Position numbers and translations under genes: made by a program | Assembly (NCBI GenBank): GCA_041492185.1 | Contig: JBGPWL010000012.1 | Span: 1-64,000 of the forward strand | Origin: JAOAPY01 sp041492185 | Lineage (GTDB): Bacteria > Acidobacteriota > Blastocatellia > Pyrinomonadales > Pyrinomonadaceae | DNA: 64,000 nt | Reading direction: 5' to 3' | Notes under the pieces: model-generated | Seen by the model: the letters and a program-made list of their open reading frames with translations, nothing else | Told to the model about the DNA's origin: nothing | Databases searched by the model: none | Shown: one piece after another, positions 8,505-17,770 of the stretch | How positions within the stretch are numbered: the stretch's first letter is position 1 | How the letters are laid out: each line of letters begins with the position of its first letter

Positions 8505-9584
8505 TTATTGCTTTGGACATTTGTCTGGTGGCACGTTGGCGCAGATTTGCTCTAAAGTGTGGTAACCGTCTTTTACAACCGAGCCGATGATGTTGCTCTT
8601 GTCAACCGCGATCGGCTCCAGCAGAATCGATGGAACCTTCAAACGACCATTATCGATCGTCTCCGTGGTTTCAACCTTCTCGCCGCGAGCCATCTTGATT
8701 GCTGAGTCAACTGCGGCGTTGGCCAGCGGCTGAATCGGCTTGTATATGGTCATCGTCTGTTTGCCCTGCACGATGAGCGACAGCGAAGCGAGATCGGCGT
8801 CCTGGCCGGAAACCAAAACTTTGCCCGCGAGATTCTGTCCCTCCAGGGCCTGCACCGCGCCGCGTGCGGTGCCATCGTTGGATGCCACGACTGCGTCAAC
8901 TTGATTGTTAGCCTGCGTCAAAGCGTTCTCGACGATGTTGAGAGCGGCGCTGGCCTGCCACTCTTTCGCGTACTGATCGGTAACGATCCTTACGTCGCCG
9001 CGATCAACCGCCGGTTTGAGGATATTCATCTGGCCCTGATGCAACAACAGCGCGTTGTTGTCCGTCGGCGAGCCGCCGACAATCACGAAGTTGGCCGGTT
9101 TCTTATTGACGTGATCCAATAAGTACTTTGCCTGCATCTCGCCTATCTTCACCACCTGGTGCGAGACGTAGAGGTCCACATCAGCGTTCTTGATCAGACG
9201 GTCGTAGCTGATCACGGGCACGCCCTGGCGATGCGCGGATTCGACGATGGATGCTGCCACCTCGCCGTTGTGCGGCGCGACGATCAGCACGTCAACTCCC
9301 TGCGTCAGGAGGTTTTCGGCCTGCTTAATTTGCAGACTGTCGTCGCCATTCGCAACTTGCACGTACAAGGTTGCGCCAACTTCTTTGGCGCGCTTCTCGA
9401 CCAGTTCCTTATCGCGCTGCCAGCGCTCTTCCTTAAGAGTATCCATCGAGAACCCGATAACTACAGTCTCGTTCGGTCCTTTCTTCTTCCTGGCGCCAGT
9501 GGGGTTCTGTTGTGTACCAGAGACGCAAGCGCCGACAATCAACGCCATTAGTAAGAGGCAAGTCATCAAGGTTGCACGTTGCAT
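8505..9584 (-). CDS. sugar-binding lipoprotein of ABC transporter (XylF-like)
   Basis: A 359-residue exported protein with a lipobox LIVGAC (Cys20), so it is probably anchored to the membrane. The mature part begins after a Lys-rich linker with VVIGFSMDTLKEERW. It continues with VANGDDSLQIKQAENLL, VDVLIVAPHNGEVAA and VPVISYDRLIKNADVDLYVS, a run very like D-xylose-binding XylF and more so than ribose-binding RbsB. It is the first gene of a run with ATPase, permease, ROK kinase, GH31 glycosidase and the AhpD-like gene, all on the minus strand. The start at ATG 9584 has AGGGA upstream. Xylose is the most likely ligand by resemblance, but glucose is possible given the glucokinase-like partner. 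Confidence 0.92.
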   Translation of the reverse strand: MQRATLMTCLLLMALIVGACVSGTQQNPTGARKKKGPNETVVIGFSMDTLKEERWQRDKELVEKRAKEVGATLYVQVANGDDSLQIKQAENLLTQGVDVLIVAPHNGEVAASIVESAHRQGVPVISYDRLIKNADVDLYVSHQVVKIGEMQAKYLLDHVNKKPANFVIVGGSPTDNNALLLHQGQMNILKPAVDRGDVRIVTDQYAKEWQASAALNIVENALTQANNQVDAVVASNDGTARGAVQALEGQNLAGKVLVSGQDADLASLSLIVQGKQTMTIYKPIQPLANAAVDSAIKMARGEKVETTETIDNGRLKVPSILLEPIAVDKSNIIGSVVKDGYHTLEQICANVPPDKCPKQ

Positions 9585-10054
9585 GAAGTCTTTTTCCCTT
9601 TCCGTCTTATGAAGCTAGTGTAAGAACAGCCAGGAATTCTGGCCCATTGTCGCCCGCACGTTCAGTCGCTTGCCTTGTCGCTTCGGCGGAGCGCGGCACC
9701 CCTGGCTCGCCGATTTCTTGCGCTGCCTAATGTTCAATCGCCCGGGTCAACCGAAAATCTGCTTGTCTGAATCGAGGGCCTTAAGCTTACCAGAGTCTCG
9801 GAGAAAATACATATTGAAGTTTTCTTTTTTTGGTCGCATTATATCTCCGTCTTTCATAAACATAGATATGGCGGCAGCGCACATACAAAGACGTTCCCCC
9901 GATCTAAGTTACTCCCCATATCTGTTGGTTCCGTTCGCCTGGATGTCTAGAGTTGCGGAAGGCCGCTGCGGCAATGGTAACCAACAAGTCCTTATCTGCA
10001 TTTCGCTCTTGGAGTTTCTGAGTTAATTCGGCTGGTATACGGGAGGACCTTGCA
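9585..10054. other. divergent intergenic region between sugar operon and Oar-type receptor gene
   Basis: About 470 bases without a supported gene. It must hold the promoters of both the leftward sugar operon and the rightward receptor gene. An AT-rich stretch near 9800-9850 carries AGAAAA...TTTTCT, a weak hairpin followed by T's. GGGAGG lies just ahead of the receptor ATG. I see no operator dyad that I would trust. Confidence 0.5.
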
Positions 10055-13000
10055 ATGAATAGAACTATCTTTGGGTGCGTCCGCGGGCTAACGTGCGTGC
10101 TTTTTCTGTTGTTCGCAGTTACCACAGCCAGCGCACAATTCAAGGCCGGCATTCAGGGCACGGTCACCGACACCGGAGGTGGACTGGTACCCGAGGCGAA
10201 GATCACGTTACTGAACACTGAGACCGGTAAAACCCAGGAAACCACGTCGAGCAGCGAAGGCTTCTACCGGCTGTCAGGTTTAGCGCCAGCCAAGTACAAA
10301 CTCACAGTTGAAAAAGCCGGGTACAAACAGAAAGTGTTTGACAACGTCGCGATTAATGCCGAAGCCGTGCAGGGTATCGACGTCACGCTCGAACCTGGTG
10401 AAATAAGCGCGACTGTTACCGTGACCCAGGAAACTGGACAGACTTTAGAGACTGAGAACGCAAATGTCGATAAGGCAATCACCACGCAGGAGGTCCGCGC
10501 GTTGCCACAGGTTGGGCGCGACCCTTACGAGTTACTGCGATTGACTCCCGGAGTCTTCGGCGACAGCGCGCGTGGTGGCGCGGGTGGCGCGGTCAGTTTA
10601 CCTAACACTGCCGGGCCCGGCGGGTCGAACCGATCAATCTTCCAAACAGAGAATCAACCGCAAATCTCAGCCAACGGTCAGCGCATAACCGCGAACAATT
10701 TCCAGATCGACGGCACCAGCGTGAATAGTTTGACTAACGGCGGCGCAGCGGTAATTACCCCGAACCAGGAATCAGTCAAAGAAGTCCGCGTCATCGCGAA
10801 TGTATATTCAGCCGAGTATGGCCGTAACTCAGGCGCGCAGGTGCTGACTGTATCTCAAAATGGCACGAACGACTTTCATGGAAGTCTCTTTCTCAAGAAC
10901 AACAGTGCCGGACTAAACGCCTTTAATAAATACGGCGGGCCTAACGGCGCACCCGGAATCCGCGTCAACCAACACCTCAACCAGTTCGGCGGCAGCATCG
11001 GCGGCCCGATCGTTCTGCCGCGGTTCGGCGAAGGCGGTCGCTCTACCTGGAACGGCAAAAATCGAGCTTTCTTTTTCTTTTCGTACGAAGGTCTGCGCAG
11101 CAGTAACACCGACACGGTTAATGCCTTCATTGAAACCGCGCAATTCCGGCAGGCCGTGATCTCAGCGCGGCCAAATAGTATTGCGGCGCGAATTTTCAAC
11201 GACCCAGGCATCGCGCCCCGAGTCGTGTCCGCCATTCCCGTGACTTGTGCCTTTGCAGGGTTCAACGCCGGAAACTGCCAGCAGGTGGCGGGTGGCCTCG
11301 ACATTGGCCGGCTTGCGGGAGCCCAGGGTCAGTACATTTCATTCGGCAATCTGAATGGCGCGCCTGACGGCATTCCCGATATCCAGTTCGCGCAACTCGC
11401 GGTTCCGAATATCAGTCGCGGCAATCAGTTCAATCCGCGTATTGACGTTAACCTGACGAGCAAAGATACGGTGACTTTTAGCTCTTACATTTCCCGCTTC
11501 AAAGGAGTGGGCGCCGATGCGGGAGGCCGCAGCCGCCCGATGGGCGATATCACGACCGCGCCACAGAACGTGTTCGGGATGCTCAACTGGGCGCGGATTA
11601 TTTCTCACAACAAGACTAACGAGTTGCGCTTCAATGCGACGCGCTTCTCGTTCAATGAAATTGCTTCGTCGACTAACACGAACTTCGGGATTCCGCGAAT
11701 CGAAATCGAAACTCTGCCGTTTGACCGCATCCGTTTCGGCGCGCCCTGGGCCGAAACCACGCCCGGCATCTTTTCCGAAAACACTTTCGAATTGCGCGAT
11801 ACGTTCCGCTGGGTTCGAGGCAACCACGCCTGGAGCTTTGGCGGAGAACGCCGTTGGGAGCAGGACAACAACGACCTGTCGGGCGGTTCGCGTCCCCTCT
11901 ACACTTTCGCGGGGCTCTTTAACTTTGCCAACGACGCGCCCTTGTTCTACCAGATCAATGCAGACCCTCGTACGGGCGGACCCGCACAGTCAAAGCGCGC
12001 CTTCCGCTCATCGACTGACGCGCTGTTTGTGCAGGATGACTGGAAGCTGCGGCCCAACTTGACCGTGAATCTCGGCCTGCGGTGGGAATACTTCGCCCCA
12101 CTCTCAGAAAAAAACGGAGTGCTCAGCAATCTCATTTTGGGCCCGGCGGGGCAGGAGTTGACGGGTGCAAGGCTCGCCGTCGTCAATTCACTCTACCCTG
12201 GGGATCGAAATAACTTCGCGCCTCGTCTCGGTTTTGCCTACAGCCCAAACTTTGGCGAGAAGTTTCACGGGGCGCTCAATGAAAGCAAGCTCGTGCTGCG
12301 CGGAGGGTTCGGCATTGCCTACAACCGCATTCCGCTGCTGGAATTCGCGAACACTCGCGGCAATCCGCCGTTCTTTGCGCGCTACGCGATCTGCTGCGGG
12401 ACGTCAGCATCTGACTTCAGCACACCTTTCAACGGCGGGCAAATTCTGTATGCGCTCGGGGCGAACAATTCTCCGTTTAGCTACCCGACAAATCCAGCTC
12501 TGAGGATTACGTTCAACGCGAACGGCATTCCGAATCTGGCCAATGGAGCGCAGGTTGAGATTTGGGGTGCGCCAGCTAAAGTACCAACGCCATACGTCTA
12601 CACGTATTCGCTGGAAGGGCAATACAGTCTGCCGGCCAAGCTCACTGCGGAGGTCGGTTATCAGGGCAGCCGGAGTCGAAAGTTGATAAGACTTGTCAAC
12701 GAAAACTTTTTCTTTTCGGGTTCAGGAACCTTCTCGAATATCTTGTTTCCAACTCCGGACACGAACGCCAGCTACGACGCTTTGATCGCGCGCCTGACGC
12801 GACGGTTTTCACGGGGATTTCAGTTCGACGCCATCTATCGTTTCGCCAAAAGCACCGACGTCGTCTCGTACGAGGGGCCGACAGCGAACACCAATCCGAC
12901 TTATCCGCTCGACGTGCGACAGGAAGTTGGTCCTTCAGACTATGACGTGCGTCACAACTTTGTCGCGTCCGGACTCTGGGAGTTGCCAATTTTCAGACAC

Positions 13001-13525
13001 CGTAACGATGCGGTCGGTAGTCTGTTGGGCGGTTGGCAGATAAGCGGCATTCTGACCGCACATACCGGATTTCCGTGGACCCCGGTGGTCGGGCAGTGCA
13101 TAAGCACGCGCGGCCCGAGCATCTGTCCGGTGCGGCCAGTACTTTACCGGGGCGGTGCGGGCAATGACACCTCGAACGACGCGTTCATCAACGGCAGCAA
13201 CTTCCCGGGCGGCGGCCCAGCCTTCTTCAGCACCGCGGCGCCAGTAGGATTCCAGTTGCCGGGCATCGGCCGAAATTCATTCCGCGGCCCGCGTTACTTT
13301 GACGTTGACATGGCTGTCAGCAAGAAGTTCGGTCTAAACAGGCTGCTCGGAGAAGGAAGATTCTTCGAGATAAAGGCGAACATTTTCAATGTTTTTAATC
13401 TCCTGAATCTTCAGCCATTCAATTTCAACAGCCCGAGCACGCAAGTTCAGAACGCGCTCTTCGGTCGCGCCGAACGCGGTCTGGCCGGACGCGTGATCGA
13501 GTTTCAGGGTAGATTTCAGTTTTAG
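10055..13525 (+). CDS. Oar-type TonB-dependent outer-membrane receptor
   Basis: A 1156-residue protein with a signal peptide (CVLFLLFAVTTASAQ) and a strong GGAGG eight bases before the ATG. Residues about 30-110 form a carboxypeptidase-regulatory-like domain (GIQGTVTDTGGGLVPEAKI). A plug-like region with LETENANVDKAITTQEV and a long beta-barrel follow, and it ends in aromatic FQGRFQF as outer-membrane barrels do. The family has many members in Acidobacteriota and Myxococcota and is thought to import or bind large substrates such as oligosaccharides or peptides with TonB energy. No SusD-like lipoprotein gene is adjacent. The position between a sugar ABC operon and glycosidases suggests glycan uptake, but that is inference. 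A terminator follows at once. Confidence 0.9.
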   Translation: MNRTIFGCVRGLTCVLFLLFAVTTASAQFKAGIQGTVTDTGGGLVPEAKITLLNTETGKTQETTSSSEGFYRLSGLAPAKYKLTVEKAGYKQKVFDNVAINAEAVQGIDVTLEPGEISATVTVTQETGQTLETENANVDKAITTQEVRALPQVGRDPYELLRLTPGVFGDSARGGAGGAVSLPNTAGPGGSNRSIFQTENQPQISANGQRITANNFQIDGTSVNSLTNGGAAVITPNQESVKEVRVIANVYSAEYGRNSGAQVLTVSQNGTNDFHGSLFLKNNSAGLNAFNKYGGPNGAPGIRVNQHLNQFGGSIGGPIVLPRFGEGGRSTWNGKNRAFFFFSYEGLRSSNTDTVNAFIETAQFRQAVISARPNSIAARIFNDPGIAPRVVSAIPVTCAFAGFNAGNCQQVAGGLDIGRLAGAQGQYISFGNLNGAPDGIPDIQFAQLAVPNISRGNQFNPRIDVNLTSKDTVTFSSYISRFKGVGADAGGRSRPMGDITTAPQNVFGMLNWARIISHNKTNELRFNATRFSFNEIASSTNTNFGIPRIEIETLPFDRIRFGAPWAETTPGIFSENTFELRDTFRWVRGNHAWSFGGERRWEQDNNDLSGGSRPLYTFAGLFNFANDAPLFYQINADPRTGGPAQSKRAFRSSTDALFVQDDWKLRPNLTVNLGLRWEYFAPLSEKNGVLSNLILGPAGQELTGARLAVVNSLYPGDRNNFAPRLGFAYSPNFGEKFHGALNESKLVLRGGFGIAYNRIPLLEFANTRGNPPFFARYAICCGTSASDFSTPFNGGQILYALGANNSPFSYPTNPALRITFNANGIPNLANGAQVEIWGAPAKVPTPYVYTYSLEGQYSLPAKLTAEVGYQGSRSRKLIRLVNENFFFSGSGTFSNILFPTPDTNASYDALIARLTRRFSRGFQFDAIYRFAKSTDVVSYEGPTANTNPTYPLDVRQEVGPSDYDVRHNFVASGLWELPIFRHRNDAVGSLLGGWQISGILTAHTGFPWTPVVGQCISTRGPSICPVRPVLYRGGAGNDTSNDAFINGSNFPGGGPAFFSTAAPVGFQLPGIGRNSFRGPRYFDVDMAVSKKFGLNRLLGEGRFFEIKANIFNVFNLLNLQPFNFNSPSTQVQNALFGRAERGLAGRVIEFQGRFQF

Positions 13526-13560
13526 GATCAGGCCTGAGAAAAATCTGTAAGGATGAGATT

Positions 13561-13590
13561 AGCCCGGCACTTCGGTGTCGGGCTTTCTTT
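13561..13590 (+). terminator. Rho-independent terminator after the Oar-type receptor gene
   Basis: A 10-bp stem AGCCCGGCAC / GTGTCGGGCT, with one G-U pair and a stable TTCG tetraloop, is followed by TTCTTTT. It lies 35 bases past the receptor stop and just before the end of the convergent TPR gene, which may share it. Confidence 0.85.
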
Positions 13591-13600
13591 TACGTCACGG

Positions 13601-15055
13601 CTAGTCTGGCTTGCCGTCGCTCGGTGAGCGCGGCAACGTGTCTTCGATTTGCTCATCTCCCTGTGAGCCCCGCGCCTTTCTCTCGGCGTCATACTGCTTG
13701 AAGACCGCCAGTTCGCGGTCCGCATCATCCTTCCGCTTGAGCCGGGTGTAAACAATGAATAGTTGATAGTGGACGCCAGGATCGCGCGTGCGTATTCTGA
13801 CTGCGACTTCGAGGACGGCAATCGCCTCGGCGTAGCGCTTCGTGCGCACAAGCAGACGGCCGAGTTCATAGTTCGCATAGAAGTGACGCGGGTCGAGCGA
13901 AACCGCGCGGCGCAAGAGTTTCTCCGCTTCAGCCTCGCGTCCTCGGTCGCCGACGACAAAGCCCAGTTGCGCCAACGCGTCGACGTTGCCGTCTCGTAGA
14001 GCGAGAGACCGACGCAAGGCAGCCTCGGCCGCCTCGATCGTGCCATAGCCGCGAGCCGCAATGCCGACGAAGTAATGTGCTTCCGCTGATGCGGGAAACC
14101 TTTGCGCCGCCCGCTGAAAGAGTTCCAGCGCGCGGTCGTAACGCACCAGCAGCATATAAGTTCCGCCGAGCCGCACGTAATAGACCAGTTGCGCAGGGTC
14201 CTGCTTCAAAGCAAGTTGATAAAACTCCGCTGCACCTTCGTAGCGTCTTTGCTTTCGCAGCTCTTCGCCAATCATGAAATTCGCTGCTGCGAAATCTGCG
14301 CGTTGCGCGAGTGCCCGCTGCCAGAAGTCGACCGCTGCTTCACTGTTGCCGCGCAACGTTGCGACCAGACCCGAGAGGTACAGCACGTCAGGATCGGTCG
14401 GGGCCAACGCGGCTGCCGAGGCGAGGACTTCCGCTGCTTCGCTTATCTGTTTGAGCTGGTAGAGCGCGAAACCAAGCTGCGATAACACCGCCAGATTGTC
14501 AGGTTGTTGCCGGCGCGCGCGCTCGAGCAAAGGAACGGCGCGACCGTAATCGCCGCGCGCCGCATAGAGCAGAGCCAGGTTGAGCGTAGCTTGAGGATGA
14601 TCCGGAACGTCGCGCAGGACGGCCTCGAAAGTTGCGATTGCCGCTTCCGTGCGTCCCGTTCGAGCCAGCAAGACGCCGAGATTGGCGCGGGCGGAAGTGG
14701 CCCGCGGATTGAAACGCAGCGCCGCCAGATACTCGCGCTCAGCCGCTTGCGTCTGACCATGCTGGTCCAGAATTGTCCCGAGCAGGTTATGCGCGTCACC
14801 ATTGGCAGGCGCTGCGGCAATCGCGCGGCGCACCAAAGGCTCTGCTTCGTCGAGCTTGCCTGCCTGCAAGAGCAACGATGCTTCATGCAGGAGCGTGGCA
14901 ACGTCTTCATGCTGAACGGATTTGGCTTTCGACTTTCCTTGCGGCTGCTGCGCCGTAACTGTATTGAAAACCGCAAGTCCGAGGAAGCAGACGCCGACCG
15001 ATGAAACGATGCGAGCCAGACGCTGCCATGTGCGGTCACGGTTCATTTCAGACAT
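13601..15055 (-). CDS. exported TPR-repeat protein
   Basis: The start at ATG 15055 (MSEMNRDRTW) is chosen because a signal peptide follows (SSVGVCFLGLAVFNTVTAQQ); the longer frame adds an implausible leader. About 484 residues, nearly all made of tandem 34-residue TPR units with the usual pattern (for example DHPQATLNLALLYAARGDY and RHFYANYELGRLLVRTKRY), about eleven repeats. It ends in a charged tail. Such periplasmic TPR proteins are scaffolds for protein contacts; nothing shows its partner. The gene diverges from the GH3 gene and converges on the receptor gene, and may serve the glycan-uptake island. Two similar TPR proteins are encoded at 30.5-33.8 kb. Confidence 0.85.
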   Translation of the reverse strand: MSEMNRDRTWQRLARIVSSVGVCFLGLAVFNTVTAQQPQGKSKAKSVQHEDVATLLHEASLLLQAGKLDEAEPLVRRAIAAAPANGDAHNLLGTILDQHGQTQAAEREYLAALRFNPRATSARANLGVLLARTGRTEAAIATFEAVLRDVPDHPQATLNLALLYAARGDYGRAVPLLERARRQQPDNLAVLSQLGFALYQLKQISEAAEVLASAAALAPTDPDVLYLSGLVATLRGNSEAAVDFWQRALAQRADFAAANFMIGEELRKQRRYEGAAEFYQLALKQDPAQLVYYVRLGGTYMLLVRYDRALELFQRAAQRFPASAEAHYFVGIAARGYGTIEAAEAALRRSLALRDGNVDALAQLGFVVGDRGREAEAEKLLRRAVSLDPRHFYANYELGRLLVRTKRYAEAIAVLEVAVRIRTRDPGVHYQLFIVYTRLKRKDDADRELAVFKQYDAERKARGSQGDEQIEDTLPRSPSDGKPD

Positions 15056-15226
15056 GATCTTTTCTATCTGCCGGTGGTTGTTCAGGCCGTTGGGGAAAGA
15101 CGCTGTAGTATACTTAGCCCACAATATTGCGGCAAATTAGCGAGTTCCAGCAGTACGTCAGCTACCCGTCGGCAGTATCAGCATATCGTGCGCGTTGATC
15201 GATCAGTCGCAGAATTGAGGAAGCAA

Positions 15227-17488
15227 ATGAAGCTCACTAAATTCAGAATTCTGGTGCTGGCGCTCGCACTCATCTTTTCCACTGCACCTAATTCCGCTCA
15301 ACAGCGACCATCGAATATCGAAAGAAGAATCAACGCGCTGCTGGCGCGGATGACCCTCGCGGAAAAACTCGGGCAACTGCAACAACTCGACGGCGAAGCT
15401 AACGGCAACTTTCGTCCTGAGCATCGCGAACTGGTCCGTAAAGGATTGCTCGGTTCAACGCTCAATGTGCGCGGCGCCCAGCGGACCAATGAACTGCAAC
15501 GCATCGCCATGGAAGAATCGCGTTTGAAAATTCCGCTCCTCTTCGGCTTCGACGTGATTCATGGATATCGCACAATTTTTCCGGTTCCGCTCGGCGAAGC
15601 CAGCAGTTGGGATCCGGCAGTGGCGGAACGTTCGTCCGCGCTTGCGGCCGCCGAAGCGCGTGCGGCGGGCGTGCATTGGACATTTGCGCCGATGCTGGAC
15701 ATCGCCCGCGACGCGCGTTGGGGACGGATCGTCGAAGGTTCAGGCGAAGATCCCTATCTGGGAGCGATGATGGCGCGAGCGCGCGTGCGCGGATTTCAGG
15801 GACGCGATTACAGCGCCGCAGATAAAGTTCTGGCGTGCGCCAAGCACTGGGTCGCCTATGGCGCAGCAGAGGCCGGCCGCGACTACAACACCACGGACAT
15901 GTCGGAAGGGACCCTGCGCGAGGTTTACTTTCCACCTTTCAAGGCGGCGGTCGACGAAGGCGTCGGCACCTTCATGAGCGCCTTCAACGATCTCAATGGC
16001 GTGCCTGCTTCCGCAAATCCTTTCACGCTAACGACCGTTCTGCGCGGCGAATGGAAGTTCGATGGCTTCGTCGTCAGCGATTACACCGCGATTGAGGAAC
16101 TGATCAAGCACGGTCTGGCGGCGAACGAAAGCGAAGCGGCCCGTCTGGCTCTGAGTGCCGGCGTGGACATGGAGATGGTTAGCCGGCTCTTCGGTAAGCA
16201 CGGCGCTGAGCTATTGCAGAGTGGACAGCTTTCGCCGGCCAAGATTGACGAAGCAGTGCGCCGTGTTCTGCGCATCAAGATGCGTCTCGGCCTTTTCGAG
16301 CGTCCATACGCAGACGAGGTGCGAGAGCGTTCGGTTATTTTTGGCAAAGGGAATCAAGCAGCCCCTCGTGAGATTGCCGCCAGATCCCTGGTGCTACTCA
16401 AGAACGAGCGCGACACTTTACCAATCAGCAAGAGCGTGAAGTCGATCGCACTCATCGGCCCGCTCGCGGACGACCAGCAAGACATGCTCGGATCATGGAC
16501 AGGTGACGGCAACGCGGCGGACGCCGTGACTCTACTCGCGGGAATCAAGACGAAGGTTTCTCCCTCGACAAAAATCAACTACGCCAAAGGCTGCGACGTC
16601 AACGGCGATTCTACGGAGGGATTTGACGCGGCGGTGCAGGCTGCGCGTGATTCCGAGGTAGTGGTCGTCGCTGTCGGCGAATCCGCCGACATGAGCGGCG
16701 AAGCAGCTTCACGCAGTTCGCTCGATTTGCCGGGACGACAGTTGGATCTGGTCAAGGCTGTGCAGGCAACGGGCAAGCCCACGATTGTCGTTCTGATGAA
16801 CGGACGACCGCTGACAATCAATTGGCTTGCCGAGAACACGCCGGCAATTCTGGAAACCTGGTTTGCAGGCACGCAGGCGGGCAATGCGATTGCCGACGTA
16901 CTCTTCGGCCACGTTAACCCCGGCGGCAAGCTGCCCGTGACCTTTCCGCGCAGCGTCGGCCAGGAGCCGATCTACTACAACCACATGAACACGGGCCGGC
17001 CACCGGCCGCTAACAATAAGTACACCTCAAAATATCTGGACGTTTCGTTCACTCCTCTATTTCCATTCGGCTATGGACTCAGCTACACGCACTTCAAGAT
17101 TACCAATTTGAAGCTCAGCGAAATACAGATCAAAGCGGATGGCACACTGCGCGCGAGTGTCGAGGTTGAAAATATTGGCAAGCGAGCAGGAGATGAAGTG
17201 GTCCAACTCTACATTCGTGACGTCGCGGCGAGCATGACGCGGCCCGTCAAAGAGCTGAAAGGGTTTCAACGCATTACCCTCCAGCCGGGCGAAAAGCGAC
17301 GCGTTGAATTCACCCTTGGGCCTGAGTCTCTCGGCTTCTACAATCGCGAGATGAAGTTTGTGGTTGAGCCGGGCGAATTCAAAGTGATGGTCGGACCAAA
17401 CTCAGAAGATCTCACGGAAGCGACTTTTCACGTTTTGGGGGCGCTGAAGATCGACTACCAGACTCCACTTTCCATAAAGCAGAGATGA
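15227..17488 (+). CDS. GH3 beta-glucosidase (BglX-like), periplasmic
   Basis: The start is ATG 15227, preceded by GAGGAAG and followed by a signal peptide ending STAPNSAQQ. The 753-residue enzyme has the two GH3 domains and a C-terminal fibronectin-III-like domain (VEVENIGKRAGDEVVQLYI). The nucleophile is Asp285 in GFVVSDYTAIEE; the substrate-binding KHWVAYG and RWGRIVEGSGEDPYL motifs are intact. The acid/base in the alpha/beta domain is likely in the SADMSGEAASRSSL region. It hydrolyses terminal beta-linked glucose from oligosaccharides. A small membrane protein gene and a GH144-like glucanase gene follow on the same strand with short gaps. This suggests a beta-glucan (possibly beta-1,2) degradation pair. 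Confidence 0.94.
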   Translation: MKLTKFRILVLALALIFSTAPNSAQQRPSNIERRINALLARMTLAEKLGQLQQLDGEANGNFRPEHRELVRKGLLGSTLNVRGAQRTNELQRIAMEESRLKIPLLFGFDVIHGYRTIFPVPLGEASSWDPAVAERSSALAAAEARAAGVHWTFAPMLDIARDARWGRIVEGSGEDPYLGAMMARARVRGFQGRDYSAADKVLACAKHWVAYGAAEAGRDYNTTDMSEGTLREVYFPPFKAAVDEGVGTFMSAFNDLNGVPASANPFTLTTVLRGEWKFDGFVVSDYTAIEELIKHGLAANESEAARLALSAGVDMEMVSRLFGKHGAELLQSGQLSPAKIDEAVRRVLRIKMRLGLFERPYADEVRERSVIFGKGNQAAPREIAARSLVLLKNERDTLPISKSVKSIALIGPLADDQQDMLGSWTGDGNAADAVTLLAGIKTKVSPSTKINYAKGCDVNGDSTEGFDAAVQAARDSEVVVVAVGESADMSGEAASRSSLDLPGRQLDLVKAVQATGKPTIVVLMNGRPLTINWLAENTPAILETWFAGTQAGNAIADVLFGHVNPGGKLPVTFPRSVGQEPIYYNHMNTGRPPAANNKYTSKYLDVSFTPLFPFGYGLSYTHFKITNLKLSEIQIKADGTLRASVEVENIGKRAGDEVVQLYIRDVAASMTRPVKELKGFQRITLQPGEKRRVEFTLGPESLGFYNREMKFVVEPGEFKVMVGPNSEDLTEATFHVLGALKIDYQTPLSIKQR

Positions 17489-17504
17489 AACGATTGGGGG
17501 AATT

Positions 17505-17726
17505 ATGACGAGACAGAGAATAATCGTAGGGGCTTTCTTATTAGCGGCTGTGCTGTGGGTCATTGCCGGGCTGCGAGACATATTCGCACCAGGCTTTTTC
17601 AACATTAGTTCGCGGGTTATGGGCAAGAGTGACATCATACTTGAATTTGCTGTTGCGGCTATCTTCATTGCCCTTGCCGGTTTAGTTATCAGGCACCCCG
17701 AAGTTTATAGCATCCACAAGAAGTAG
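17505..17726 (+). CDS. small two-helix membrane protein
   Basis: A 73-residue protein starting at ATG 17505 with GGGGGAA just upstream, 16 bases after the GH3 stop. Two hydrophobic helices (about residues 6-30 and 46-63) are separated by a short loop (FNISSRVMGKSD). No family is recognised. Its tight spacing between two glycosidase genes and good ribosome-binding site argue that it is real and co-transcribed. Confidence 0.65.
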   Translation: MTRQRIIVGAFLLAAVLWVIAGLRDIFAPGFFNISSRVMGKSDIILEFAVAAIFIALAGLVIRHPEVYSIHKK

Positions 17727-17770
17727 AGTTTATTGTCGAATTCAAATTTTCGATCTCGTGCCAGGGAAAA

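Noticed and set aside
13528..14061. Arg-rich minus-strand frame overlapping the TPR gene end
   Set aside because: Out-of-frame reading of the TPR gene.
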